64,000 nt of DNA from contig CCNC01000141.1 of assembly GCA_000824845.1 (NCBI GenBank), positions 1-64,000 of the forward strand, given 5' to 3'. The notes beneath the pieces were generated by a model that was not told the origin of the DNA, did no database searches, and worked only from the letters and a program-made list of their open reading frames with translations. The translations under genes were made by a program, and so were the position numbers. Origin of the DNA: Mesorhizobium sp. ORS 3359 (GTDB taxonomy: Bacteria > Pseudomonadota > Alphaproteobacteria > Rhizobiales > Rhizobiaceae). Positions 44,601 through 52,873 of the stretch are shown piece after piece (position 1 is the first letter of the stretch; each line of letters opens with the position of its first letter).

Positions 44601-45920
44601 TCACGCAGCGCCCATCGAGCCGAGCGGAACGGTCTCAGCGGGACCGCCGACAATGCCGGCCAGCCGATCATTCCAAAGGGCGAGTGCTTCTCGTTTTTCT
44701 CTCATGTAATCGTAGCGCGCATAAACGCGGCTGGTGATGCTGGCCTTCGTCGCGCTTACGTGATTCAAAACGTGGCCTATTATGAAAGGCGAGATGCCGA
44801 GTTCTTCCATGTGCGTTGCCGCCGACCTACGAAGGTCGTGTGAGGTCCAAGGCTCAACGCCCAAGATCACCGCTTTTCCGCGCTTCAGGATCTCTTCACG
44901 CTTGATCGCCTTGGCGATCGCGGCACCGGTCACAGGCGCATGGGCTCCAGGTCCAGGGAAGACAAAAGCGGGTATGGCCCTGCCCTTACGGTCGGCAAGC
45001 GCTTTCACGTCGGCAAGTTGGTCGCGAATGATCGTAACGGCGATTGGCGATAGAGGGACTGCATGCTCGCGTTTGTTCTTTGAACGTATAGATGGAATAG
45101 TCCACACCGACCTGTCGAAATCGAGTTCGTCAACTGTCATCCCGCAGACCTCGCCTACGCGCTGTGCGGTGACAAGACACAAGCGGATGACGCGCCTCGT
45201 CGATTCTCGCATATCAGCGTGTGCCAAGGCTCCCCACATCGATCCGATCTCGTCGGGCGATAGCACACGATCGCGCTCAACCGTCTCGGTGGGCTTGCGC
45301 ATGCCCTCGACGAGGTTCTGATCAAGGTCGCCCCTGCCTCTAGCCCATCGGATCATGGCGCGGACGTCTTCGAAGAGCCTGTTCGCCTCAACGTGGGCAC
45401 CCCGGTCCTTCAGGGCGTCGATCGCTTTTGTGATATCGCGACGATGCAGCTCGCAAAGCTTGACGTCGCCAATGCACCCCACGGAACTCTTCTCCAACTT
45501 CCCGCCGTCGGTGTCCCGGCCGGAAACATTCTTGCGAAGGCGGCGAGCGATCTCGTCGCCCGAGCGTTTCGTCGAGGCGTGACGCTTGATGTAGTTGTCG
45601 ACCAGGTCGGCAACGGTCTGGGAAGCGGCTTGCGCCTTCTTGTCGGCGACCGGATCACCTCCATCCCCCACTTTGGCACGCCCATCCCGCGCGCGCTGGC
45701 GGGCTCCCTTGTCACCACCAAGCGATATATCTGGGTAGGAGCCGAGCTTCAGCCATTGGCGCTTCGCCGGCGGACCATAGACTAGGTACCAGGACTTCGT
45801 CCCACCTGCCGACGCACGCAAGACGAGTCCTTTTACCAACATGTCAAAGTAGTCTGTCTTTCGGCCAGATACCGCCTTCGCAGATTGGCAAAGTTTGTCC
45901 GTAAGCTCGACCTGCGGCAT
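44601..45920 (-). CDS. int: Tyrosine-type site-specific integrase of the island
   Basis: Encodes 439 residues from the ATG at 45920 (MPQVELTDKLCQSAKA); the in-frame extension runs into att DNA. N-terminal DUF4102-like arm-binding domain (1-90: GLVLRASAGGTKSWYLVY), core-binding domain (about 100-210), catalytic domain with Arg254 (TAQRVGE), His361-x-x-Arg364 (SHDLR), His383 (IGHVLNH) and nucleophile Tyr400 (RVYARYDY). All catalytic residues are present. It lies next to the right 46-bp repeat, with arm-like boxes before it, and would integrate the island into tRNA-Asn. Confidence 0.95.
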   Translation of the reverse strand: MPQVELTDKLCQSAKAVSGRKTDYFDMLVKGLVLRASAGGTKSWYLVYGPPAKRQWLKLGSYPDISLGGDKGARQRARDGRAKVGDGGDPVADKKAQAASQTVADLVDNYIKRHASTKRSGDEIARRLRKNVSGRDTDGGKLEKSSVGCIGDVKLCELHRRDITKAIDALKDRGAHVEANRLFEDVRAMIRWARGRGDLDQNLVEGMRKPTETVERDRVLSPDEIGSMWGALAHADMRESTRRVIRLCLVTAQRVGEVCGMTVDELDFDRSVWTIPSIRSKNKREHAVPLSPIAVTIIRDQLADVKALADRKGRAIPAFVFPGPGAHAPVTGAAIAKAIKREEILKRGKAVILGVEPWTSHDLRRSAATHMEELGISPFIIGHVLNHVSATKASITSRVYARYDYMREKREALALWNDRLAGIVGGPAETVPLGSMGAA

Positions 45921-45949
45921 CCTCTCCCTCGACCAAAGGGTTCGTGAGT

Positions 45950-45970
45950 GATCTACACAATGATCTACAG
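45950..45970. repeat. Paired GATCTACA boxes near attR
   Basis: GATCTACACA (45950-45959) and GATCTACAG (45962-45970) are direct repeats 12 bases apart, just upstream of int. They match the boxes at 12325-12375. Likely arm-type integrase or excisionase sites. Confidence 0.5.
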
Positions 45971-46101
45971 AAAACCATGCGCTTTGTCGAGATGTGATGG
46001 GGCAGATCGAAGCGGGACTGAACAAAAAGCTCCTTTATTACAATAACTTCAGTTGCTTCAGGATGTTTCAGGACGGCGCAGGGAAACTCGCCAAAAAACC
46101 T

Positions 46102-46147
46102 CTGTTAACCGGTTGGTCGCTGGTTCGAATCCGGCCCGGGGAGCCAA
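46102..46147. repeat. attR: right 46-bp direct repeat
   Basis: Exact copy of 12233-12278, the tRNA-Asn 3' part. It is not a full tRNA gene because the 5' half is absent. Confidence 0.95.
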
Positions 46148-46245
46148 ATTCCAAGATCTTCAGAGTTTTTCAGAGCAGCCAAAATCGGCTGATCTGCGGC
46201 ATATCTATACAACTCGACTTCGCTGGGTGCCGATCTACACCGGAA
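46148..46245. repeat. Diverged copy of the island's left arm, outside attR
   Basis: This stretch matches 12279-12380 in order (CCAAG..CAGAGTTTTT, CGGCTGATCT, CATATCTA.ACAACTCGACTTCGCT, ATCTACACCGG or GTCTACACCGG) with scattered changes. Since it lies beyond the right repeat, it suggests an older related element at the same tRNA. Confidence 0.6.
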
Positions 46246-46498
46246 CCGCTCGAAGGGTAGACTTGGCACCATGGATCGCGTTTTTGATAAGCGGATCGGC
46301 CTGCAGGGCGCGCATCGGCGATGGAATTTTCGTGCCCCGGTCCAGACTTGGGCGCTTCGCCCAGCCGGCAACCTGGCGATCGGTCGTAGTTCCGGTTCTA
46401 TAGATAGCTGTCGCGCCAAGTCACGATATATTAGCAATAGCTTGTATTTATGGGTCCACTGGCAGATAATATCGGTCGGGCATCTGAGGGACTGTCCG

Positions 46499-46684
46499 AT
46501 GCGTTGGCCCTTGTTCGTCATCGCGCTCATTATCGGCTTCATTCTCTGGGACCGTTTCGAGAACGACGGCACCTATACCGCTGAAGTCGAGCGGAGTTTT
46601 CGTAGCGCTGCGTTGGATATGCCTGGAGGCTTCGGGTGGAAGCCCCCGGCCATCACCGTCAATCGCGACGCGTTTAAACCCTGA
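46499..46684 (+). CDS. Small single-pass membrane protein (61 residues)
   Basis: Starts MRWPLFVIALIIGFILWDRF: one N-terminal TM helix, then a short periplasmic-type segment (TYTAEVERSFRSAALDMPGG) and FKP at the end. The composition is natural. It lies in the region right of attR that may be a remnant of an older element. Function unknown. Confidence 0.5.
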   Translation: MRWPLFVIALIIGFILWDRFENDGTYTAEVERSFRSAALDMPGGFGWKPPAITVNRDAFKP

Positions 46685-46897
46685 ACGCCGCGCAGGGTTG
46701 GTGGCAATCTCGATAACCCGATTGCCAGATTGCGGTGAAAGTGCACCTTCCTTTTGCATCCAGCCACGGGCTGCTGAAATTCAGGAGCGCTGGCTCACTC
46801 GTTAGCCAACGACGTTAGGCCCAGCGCAATGGGCATTCAGTCCAAATTGCTGGTCTTCACGGCGCCAAATAACCTCGCGAAGGAAAGGCAGGGGCAC

Positions 46898-47086
46898 ATG
46901 GCGGGGAAAAGGGCGATTGCAGTCAAGGATTGGTCTTGCGCCATGAGTGACGAGATTGGCCGAGTGGTCTTGGCCATAAACTCGACCGAAGGTGAAACGA
47001 CCTACGTTCTTATGACGATCTTCCAGGCGGCAAAGATGGCCCAGGAACTGCGGTCGCCGAAGCTGGTCCCCCGATACGACATGTAG
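46898..47086 (+). CDS. Hypothetical small protein (62 residues)
   Basis: Reads MAGKRAIAVKDWSCAMSDEI, then GRVVLAINSTEGETTYVLM, ending RYDM. A beta-strand pair followed by a helix is likely. An upstream in-frame ATG at 46829 is possible, but that extension looks less coding. No known domain. Confidence 0.45.
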   Translation: MAGKRAIAVKDWSCAMSDEIGRVVLAINSTEGETTYVLMTIFQAAKMAQELRSPKLVPRYDM

Positions 47087-47289
47087 CCATCTCTGGCGAA
47101 GACGCTGAGCAGCACAAAGCTGGCTGGCCCGCCTAATTGAGGAAACGGAGCCAGGACCGGCGCACCCATCCCGCATGGGCCAAATTCCCACAGCCATTGC
47201 ACCGGCGAATTTTGCTTTGCGGCTTGGCCGCCCTGCCTTAGCCTCCGCTCAAACATTCGCCGACAAGCCGATAGCCGGACCTTTATCCC

Positions 47290-48366
47290 GTGCCCTTGAA
47301 AGCCGCCGCCCACATCGAGGCCATGTCCGCTTTCGCGCTGGCGAATTTCGGCGGCTATGACCGGCCGACATTGGCGCAGAACGAGAGCGGCTTCCCGCCC
47401 AGTCCCAAGGCGATCGAGGCCGGCCGCGTCGCCGTGGCGCGCAGTCATCTTTATCCGGACCCGGACTGGACCTTGCTGCGCGACGCGATCGCGAAAACCT
47501 ATGGGGTCGAGCGCGACCTTGTCCTGTGCGGCGCCGGCTCGATGGAGCTGATCGCCTGCACCATTGCGGCCTTCGCCGGTCCGGGCGCCGACGTGCTCGC
47601 CACAAGCTACGCCTATAATTTCGCCGCCTCAGCGGCCGCGCGTGTCGGGGCGGCCTATGTCAAGGCGCAGGAGCACGGCTTTGAGGTCTCTGTCGACGCC
47701 ATCTTGGCCGCGCTCACGCCGGCGACGCGCATCGTCTTCGTCTGCAATCCGGGCAACCCGACCGGCACGCGCATCAAGAACGCCGAGCTGCTGCGCCTGC
47801 GCGCGGCGCTGCCTGGCGACGTTCTCCTGATGATCGACCAGGCCTATGGCGAATTCGACGACCAGGATCCGCAGGCTGTTTTCGCGCTCGCCGGGCGCGG
47901 CGACACCGTCGTCCTGCGCAGTCTGTCCAAGGCATACGGACTGGCCGGCGCGCGCGTCGGCTGGGGCTTGTTCGCGCCCCAGATCGCCGCCGAAGTGCGC
48001 AAAATGCAGAACTCAAACCAGGTCTCGACGGTCAGCCTTGCCATGGCCGTCGCGGCCGTCGAGGACCAGGCCCATATGCGCGCGACGGTGGCGCGCACAT
48101 CAGACATTCGCGACCGCTTCGCGCAAGGCTTGCGCGCCGCCGGCTACGAGGTCCCGGAAAGCCGGACGAATTTCGTCCTGGTGCGCTTTGCCGACACGGC
48201 GGCAGCGGCGGCAGCCGACAACGCCCTGCGTGGCGCCGACATCATCGTGCGCGGCCTCTCCGGCTACGGCCTCACCGATCGCCTGCGCATCACGATCGGG
48301 CCGCAGGATGTCACGGACCGCACGCTGCGTATCCTGACCGCCCTGCCCGGTCGGCAATACTGGTAA
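47290..48366 (+). CDS. HisC-like PLP-dependent aminotransferase
   Basis: Encodes 358 residues, GTG start, of aminotransferase class I/II. PLP-binding features: VFVCNPGNPTGT (near 160), DQAYGEFDD (near 190), and the Schiff-base Lys in VVLRSLSKAYGLAGARVGW (near 220). The sequence most resembles histidinol-phosphate aminotransferase, but genuine hisC is usually elsewhere in rhizobia, so a paralogue acting on another amino acid is likely. It is followed 26 bases later by the deacetylase-like gene, suggesting co-transcription. Confidence 0.82.
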   Translation: MPLKAAAHIEAMSAFALANFGGYDRPTLAQNESGFPPSPKAIEAGRVAVARSHLYPDPDWTLLRDAIAKTYGVERDLVLCGAGSMELIACTIAAFAGPGADVLATSYAYNFAASAAARVGAAYVKAQEHGFEVSVDAILAALTPATRIVFVCNPGNPTGTRIKNAELLRLRAALPGDVLLMIDQAYGEFDDQDPQAVFALAGRGDTVVLRSLSKAYGLAGARVGWGLFAPQIAAEVRKMQNSNQVSTVSLAMAVAAVEDQAHMRATVARTSDIRDRFAQGLRAAGYEVPESRTNFVLVRFADTAAAAAADNALRGADIIVRGLSGYGLTDRLRITIGPQDVTDRTLRILTALPGRQYW

Positions 48367-48392
48367 GGTTTTTATCCGAGGGGTTTCAAGAC

Positions 48393-49310
48393 GTGACGTC
48401 CGACATGCCGTATCTGCCCGCCCGCGATTTCACCGGCTATGGCGAGCGACCTCCGCAGGCCGAGTGGCCGGGTGGCGCGAAACTGGCGCTCAACATCGTC
48501 GTCAATTACGAGGAAGGCGCGGAATACTCGATCGGCGAAGGCGACGGCGTTTCCGAGACGATCCTGTCCGACCTTGCCGTGTCGCCCGCCGTGCCGGGCT
48601 TGCGCAACCGCAACATGGAATCGCTCTACGAATACGGCTCGCGCGTCGGCGTGTGGCGGCTGCTCTCGCTTGTCCGGGACAAGGGCGTCATCCCGACCTT
48701 CTACATCGTCGGTCGCGCGCTGGAGCTCAACCCGGCCGCGGGCAAGGCGATCGCGGCGCTCGGCAGCGATATCGTCTGCCATGGCTGGCGCTGGATCGAC
48801 TACGCGCCGCTCAGCGAAGAGGAAGAGCGCGAGCACATCGCGATGACGGTGGACGCAGTCCGCAAGTTCACCGGCATCGACCCGCAGGGTTGGTACACCG
48901 GCCGGCCAAGCCTCAACACAAGAAGGCTGGTGGTCGAGCATGGCGGCTTCCTGTTCGACTGCGATGACTACAATGACGACCTGCCCTATTTCGTCGACGT
49001 CGGCGGCAAGCGGCACCTGGTCGTGCCGCACAGCTTCGACAACAACGACAGCCGCTTTTCGCGCGGTTCGGGTCTGGAGACCGGGAGCCAGTTCTTCGAC
49101 TATGTCAGCGACGGCGTCGACTGGCTGCTGAAGGAAGGCCAGAAGACACCGCGCATGATGACGGTGTCGCTGCACTGCCGGCTGGCGGCGCGTCCCGGCC
49201 GCATGATCGGCCTGGAGCGATTTCTCGACAAGGTCACCGCCAATCCCGATATCTGGGTCTGCCGCCGCTCCGACATCGCCCGCCATTGGCTGGGCCGCTT
49301 CGGCGATTGA
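48393..49310 (+). CDS. Polysaccharide-deacetylase-like (PuuE-type allantoinase) protein
   Basis: Encodes 305 residues, GTG start with GAGGGG 9 bases upstream. It has the NodB-like fold typical of PuuE and cyclic-imidase relatives: LNIVVNYEEGAEYS, LRNRNMESLYEYGSRVGVWR, PTFYIVGRALELNP, then VCHGWRWIDY, and TVSLHCRLAARPGR near the end. These are metal-dependent or metal-free hydrolases of C-N bonds in rings such as allantoin. No uric-acid genes are nearby, so the substrate is unknown. It could process an N-containing compound used by the neighbouring pathway. Confidence 0.8.
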   Translation: MTSDMPYLPARDFTGYGERPPQAEWPGGAKLALNIVVNYEEGAEYSIGEGDGVSETILSDLAVSPAVPGLRNRNMESLYEYGSRVGVWRLLSLVRDKGVIPTFYIVGRALELNPAAGKAIAALGSDIVCHGWRWIDYAPLSEEEEREHIAMTVDAVRKFTGIDPQGWYTGRPSLNTRRLVVEHGGFLFDCDDYNDDLPYFVDVGGKRHLVVPHSFDNNDSRFSRGSGLETGSQFFDYVSDGVDWLLKEGQKTPRMMTVSLHCRLAARPGRMIGLERFLDKVTANPDIWVCRRSDIARHWLGRFGD

Positions 49311-49335
49311 CCCGACGAACCGGCGCCAGCGAACC

Positions 49336-50238
49336 TTACTTGTTCGGCACCTCGTAGACCTTGCCGTGCCAGGGTGCCGCATCGATCTGGTCGAGCGCCA
49401 TCACGTAAAGCACCTTCTCATCCGGGCCGAAGGCGAAGTTGGGCATCGATGGCGACGGCACCGAAATCGTGCGCAAAAGCTTCGCGTCCTTGTCGACGAC
49501 GATGATCTTGCCCGGAGCATCGAGCGAGCGCGGACTCTGGCCGATATACATCTCGCCTTCCTTGTCCATCTTGATGCCGTCGGGCCAGATATGCGGCTGG
49601 TTCGGGAAGAGATCGTCGAGCCGCAGGAAGACGCGGCGATTGCTGAGAGTGTGGTCGGACGCGACGTCGAATTCGATGATCCTGTTGTCCTCGGTCTCGA
49701 CCAGATAGAGGATCTTGCCGTCGTTCGACATGACAAGACCATTGGCGTTGTGCAGGTCGCCGGCGACCTTCTTCACGCTGCCGTCCTTGCCGATGTAATA
49801 GGCCGAAGCATCGATCAGCGGGCCGCCCTTGCCCGAACCGGTGAAATAGACACCGCCGGCCTTGTCGGGCGCGAAATCGTTCGGCCCGCTGAACGGCTTG
49901 CCGTCCGTATCCTTGTCATAGGGAGGCAGCGTCTTGCCGTCGGCCGAAATGCGGCCGATCGTGTTGTTGTCGTAGCAGGTGACGAGGAACTCGCCGGTTG
50001 TCGTCGGCAGCACCGCCGACGGGCCGCAGCCATCCATCTTCCAGAAGATGTCGTTCTTCTTCCCATCCCAGACGGTGACCGTGCCGCGGCCATACTCGAC
50101 GTAGAACAGCTTGTCCTGATACCAGATCGGACCTTCGGCGAACCACGCGTCGTCGTTGACCACTTTGATGTCGGCCGCATGAGCCGCGGACGTCAGGACC
50201 AAGGCAAGCATCGTGCCCAGCAAATGCTGTTTGATCAT
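49336..50238 (-). CDS. SMP-30/gluconolactonase-like exported protein
   Basis: Encodes 300 residues. A signal peptide ends at AHAAD near residue 22. The mature protein is a six-bladed beta-propeller of the SMP-30/LRE family: EGPIWYQDKLFYVEY (metal-binding Glu), GPNDFAPDKAGGVYFTG, NANGLVMSNDGKILYLVET and HIWPDGIKMDKEGEMY (metal-binding Asp). Such enzymes hydrolyse lactones. Being exported is less common for the family. Downstream of the FAD oxidoreductase gene (72 bases) on the same strand. Confidence 0.85.
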   Translation of the reverse strand: MIKQHLLGTMLALVLTSAAHAADIKVVNDDAWFAEGPIWYQDKLFYVEYGRGTVTVWDGKKNDIFWKMDGCGPSAVLPTTTGEFLVTCYDNNTIGRISADGKTLPPYDKDTDGKPFSGPNDFAPDKAGGVYFTGSGKGGPLIDASAYYIGKDGSVKKVAGDLHNANGLVMSNDGKILYLVETEDNRIIEFDVASDHTLSNRRVFLRLDDLFPNQPHIWPDGIKMDKEGEMYIGQSPRSLDAPGKIIVVDKDAKLLRTISVPSPSMPNFAFGPDEKVLYVMALDQIDAAPWHGKVYEVPNK

Positions 50239-50310
50239 GTGATTCCCCTCTTTTTTGGTTGTTGGAAGTCCTCTTCGAAACTGGTGATCCCAGTGGCCGG
50301 CGTTTGCGAC

Positions 50311-52728
50311 TTACGACCGCAGCCGCTTGCCCTCCGGGTCGAAGGGCGGATGCGCGAGCAGCACCGCATCATGGGGCCTGCCCAGTATGGCGACGGTCAC
50401 CTTGTCGCCGGCCTTGGCGGTTCCCGCCTTGACGTAGCCCATCGCCAGCGACTGCTCGACGAAATAGCCATAGGCTCCCGACGACACCTGGCCGATCGGC
50501 GTGCCGTCCGGCAGGAAGATCGGCTCGCCGCCGGTGGCGTCGGCATCCTTGGCCGAGACGGAAAGCATGATGAGCTCGTCCCGCGCCGGCTTTTCGGCAA
50601 CGGCGAGATAGGCGTCGCGATTGAGAAAGTCCTTGTCCGTCTTGATCAGGCGATCGAGCTTGACTTCCTGCGGCCAGTATTCCGGCGAGTATTCGCGGCT
50701 CCAGCTGCCGTAACCCTTCTCGACGCGCAGCGACATCAGCGCCCGCGAGCCAACCGGCCCGGCGCCGACTTCCGCGCCCGCCTTGAGCAGCGCACCATAA
50801 AGCTCGACCTGGTCTGCGGCCTCGCAGTGCAGCTCCCAGCCGAGGTCGCCGGTGAAGGAGACTCTCAGCGCGACGACATCGACGCCGGCGACGGTGATCC
50901 GGCGCGAGCGCATGAAGGGGAAGGCTTCGTTCGACAGGTCGTCATTGGTCAGCCGCTGCAGCAGCTCGCGTGATTTCGGTCCGGCGACATTGAAGCCGCC
51001 GAGCTCCTCGGTGCGCGAGCGGAAGGTCGTGCCTTCCGGCAGCGGCACCGACTTGAAGAAGCGCTGATGAAAACGCTCGGCCATGCCCGAGCCGATCACC
51101 ATGAACTCGTCCTCCGCCAGCCTGGTCACGGTGAAGTCGCCGGCGATGCCGCCGCGCTTGCCGATCAACGGCGTCAGGCAGGAGTTGCCGACCTTGGCCG
51201 GCATTCGGTTGGCGAAGAGCGCGTTCAGCCAGGCTTCCGCGCCCGGGCCCTTTGCCTCGTATTTGGCGAAATTGGAGATGTCGATGATGCCGGCATGCTC
51301 GCGCAGCATGCGCGCCTCGCGACCCACCGGGCCCCACCAGTTCTGGCGCGTGAAGCCGACCGTTTCCTCGCGCGGCTCGCCTGCCGCGGCGAACCACAGC
51401 GGATGCTCCCAGCCGAAATTGAGGCCGAACACGGCGCCCATTTCCTTCTGCATGTCATAGACCGGCCGGGTGCGCACCGGACGGCCGGCGGCGCGTTCCT
51501 CGCTGGGGAAATGGATCTTGAAACGGTGGCTGTACTGGTCCTGCACGCGCGCCTTGGTGAAGGCCTTGCCCGCCCAGTGGCCGAACCGCGCCATGTCCCA
51601 GCCGAACATGTCGAGCGAAGGCTCCCCCTCGATCATCCATTCGGCGGCAAGCTTGCCCATGCCGCCCGATTGCGAGAAGCCGGGAATGATACCGTTGCAG
51701 CAGAAATAATTGCTGAGCTCCGGCGCCGGCCCGAACAGCACGGCGCTGTCCGGCGACCAGATCATCGGGCCGTTGATCACCTTCTTGACGCCGGCTGTGG
51801 CGGCGGCGGGAACACGTTGGACGGCGCGCATCATGTTTTCTTCGATGCGGTCGAGATCGTCGGGAAACAGCTCGTGGCCGAAATCGAGCGGCGTGCCTTC
51901 CTCCGCCCAGAACTTCATGTTGCGCTCATAGGCGCCGATGAGCAGGCCAAGCCCTTCTTGACGCAGATAATACTCGCCGTCGCGGTCGGCGACCGAGGGC
52001 AGGCGCCGTCCCATGGAGGCGATTTCGGGAATGGTCTCGGTGACGAAATACTGGTGCTCGGTCGGGATCAGCGGCAGCTGCAGCCCGGCCATGGCGGCGA
52101 CCTCCCTGCCCCATAGGCCGGCGGCGTTGACCACCCATTGCGTGCGGATGTCGCCCTTCGGCGTGCGCACGATCCAGCTTCCGTCCGCTTGCGCCTCGGT
52201 CGCCGTAACGGGGGTGAAGCGATGGATTTCGGCGCCGCGCTGGCGCGCGCCCGCGGCATAGGCCGCCGTAACGCCCGACGGATCGACATTGCCGCCCTCC
52301 GGCTCATACATGATGCAGCGAATGCCGTCGAAATCGACCAGCGGGTGCAGCCGCTCCGCCTCGTCGCGACCGACCTCGTAGAAATTCATCTTGTAGCGAC
52401 GCGCCTTGGCCTCCTGCAGCCGCAGCTGATGTTCGCGCGCCTCGGTCTGGGCGAGATAGAGCGAGCCCGGCTGGAAGATGCCGCAGCCCTGGCCGGTCTC
52501 GGCCTCCAGCTCCTTGTAGAGCGCCATCGTGTAATGCTGCAGCCGGCTGATGTTGGTGGAATCATGCAGGCCGTGGATGTTGGCCGCCGCGTGCCAGGTC
52601 GAACCGGAGGTCAGCTCGCTGCGCTCCAGAAGCACGACATCCGTCCAGCCGAACTTGGCGAGGTGATAAAGGATCGAACAACCGATCAGACCACCGCCAA
52701 TGACGACGGCTTGTGCATGAGTACGCAT
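50311..52728 (-). CDS. FAD-dependent GcvT-family oxidoreductase (dimethylglycine/sarcosine dehydrogenase-like)
   Basis: Encodes 805 residues. N-terminal DAO domain with the dinucleotide fold VVIGGGLIGCSILYHLAKFG and the covalent-flavin His region TWHAAANIHGL (near 47). Middle FAO_M domain. C-terminal GcvT aminomethyltransferase domains (about 430-800) that pass the released one-carbon unit to tetrahydrofolate. These enzymes oxidatively demethylate dimethylglycine, sarcosine or related N-methyl amines. Downstream of a solute-binding protein and upstream of SMP-30, it probably acts on an imported N-methylated amino acid. Exact substrate unknown. Confidence 0.88.
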   Translation of the reverse strand: MRTHAQAVVIGGGLIGCSILYHLAKFGWTDVVLLERSELTSGSTWHAAANIHGLHDSTNISRLQHYTMALYKELEAETGQGCGIFQPGSLYLAQTEAREHQLRLQEAKARRYKMNFYEVGRDEAERLHPLVDFDGIRCIMYEPEGGNVDPSGVTAAYAAGARQRGAEIHRFTPVTATEAQADGSWIVRTPKGDIRTQWVVNAAGLWGREVAAMAGLQLPLIPTEHQYFVTETIPEIASMGRRLPSVADRDGEYYLRQEGLGLLIGAYERNMKFWAEEGTPLDFGHELFPDDLDRIEENMMRAVQRVPAAATAGVKKVINGPMIWSPDSAVLFGPAPELSNYFCCNGIIPGFSQSGGMGKLAAEWMIEGEPSLDMFGWDMARFGHWAGKAFTKARVQDQYSHRFKIHFPSEERAAGRPVRTRPVYDMQKEMGAVFGLNFGWEHPLWFAAAGEPREETVGFTRQNWWGPVGREARMLREHAGIIDISNFAKYEAKGPGAEAWLNALFANRMPAKVGNSCLTPLIGKRGGIAGDFTVTRLAEDEFMVIGSGMAERFHQRFFKSVPLPEGTTFRSRTEELGGFNVAGPKSRELLQRLTNDDLSNEAFPFMRSRRITVAGVDVVALRVSFTGDLGWELHCEAADQVELYGALLKAGAEVGAGPVGSRALMSLRVEKGYGSWSREYSPEYWPQEVKLDRLIKTDKDFLNRDAYLAVAEKPARDELIMLSVSAKDADATGGEPIFLPDGTPIGQVSSGAYGYFVEQSLAMGYVKAGTAKAGDKVTVAILGRPHDAVLLAHPPFDPEGKRLRS

Positions 52729-52825
52729 AGTTGAACTTTCTTCCCTTTGTTCGGCGACTTGTTCGCGCCTTTGGCAGCGCTTTGGGATTTCATTTAGCTG
52801 ACTGATCGATCGCAGTCGCCGGTGA

Positions 52826-52853
52826 ATTCAGGGGCGCGGATGCGCCCCTGAAT
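52826..52853. repeat. 12-bp perfect intercistronic hairpin
   Basis: ATTCAGGGGCGC, loop GGAT, and the exact complement. It lies between the solute-binding-protein stop and the oxidoreductase start with no T-run on either strand. It may stabilise the upstream message so that the binding protein is made in excess, or act as a partial terminator. Confidence 0.6.
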
Positions 52854-52873
52854 ATTGCGTCGATCCGCCCGGT

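Larger units (their letters stand above)
12233..46147. mobile_element. Integrative and mobilizable element in tRNA-Asn, about 34 kb
   Basis: Bounded by perfect 46-bp direct repeats of the tRNA-Asn 3' part. The integrase gene lies at 44601-45920, next to the right repeat, reading inwards. The island contains relaxase traA, traC, traD and a candidate oriT, but no type IV secretion genes, so it would need a helper element for transfer. Cargo: a toxin-antitoxin-like pair, a DISARM-like defence block, Vsr and HNH nucleases, a candidate RiPP locus and many unknown genes. Many cargo genes have lower GC than the flanks. Confidence 0.92.

Noticed and set aside
46102-46147. Possible second tRNA-Asn gene
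   Set aside because: Only the 3' half is present (anticodon loop to CCA); there is no 5' acceptor or D-arm, so it is an att repeat.
12233-46147. Prophage interpretation of the island
   Set aside because: Integrase and AlpA occur in phages, but no capsid, tail, terminase or lysis genes are visible; relaxase and oriT indicate an integrative mobilizable element.
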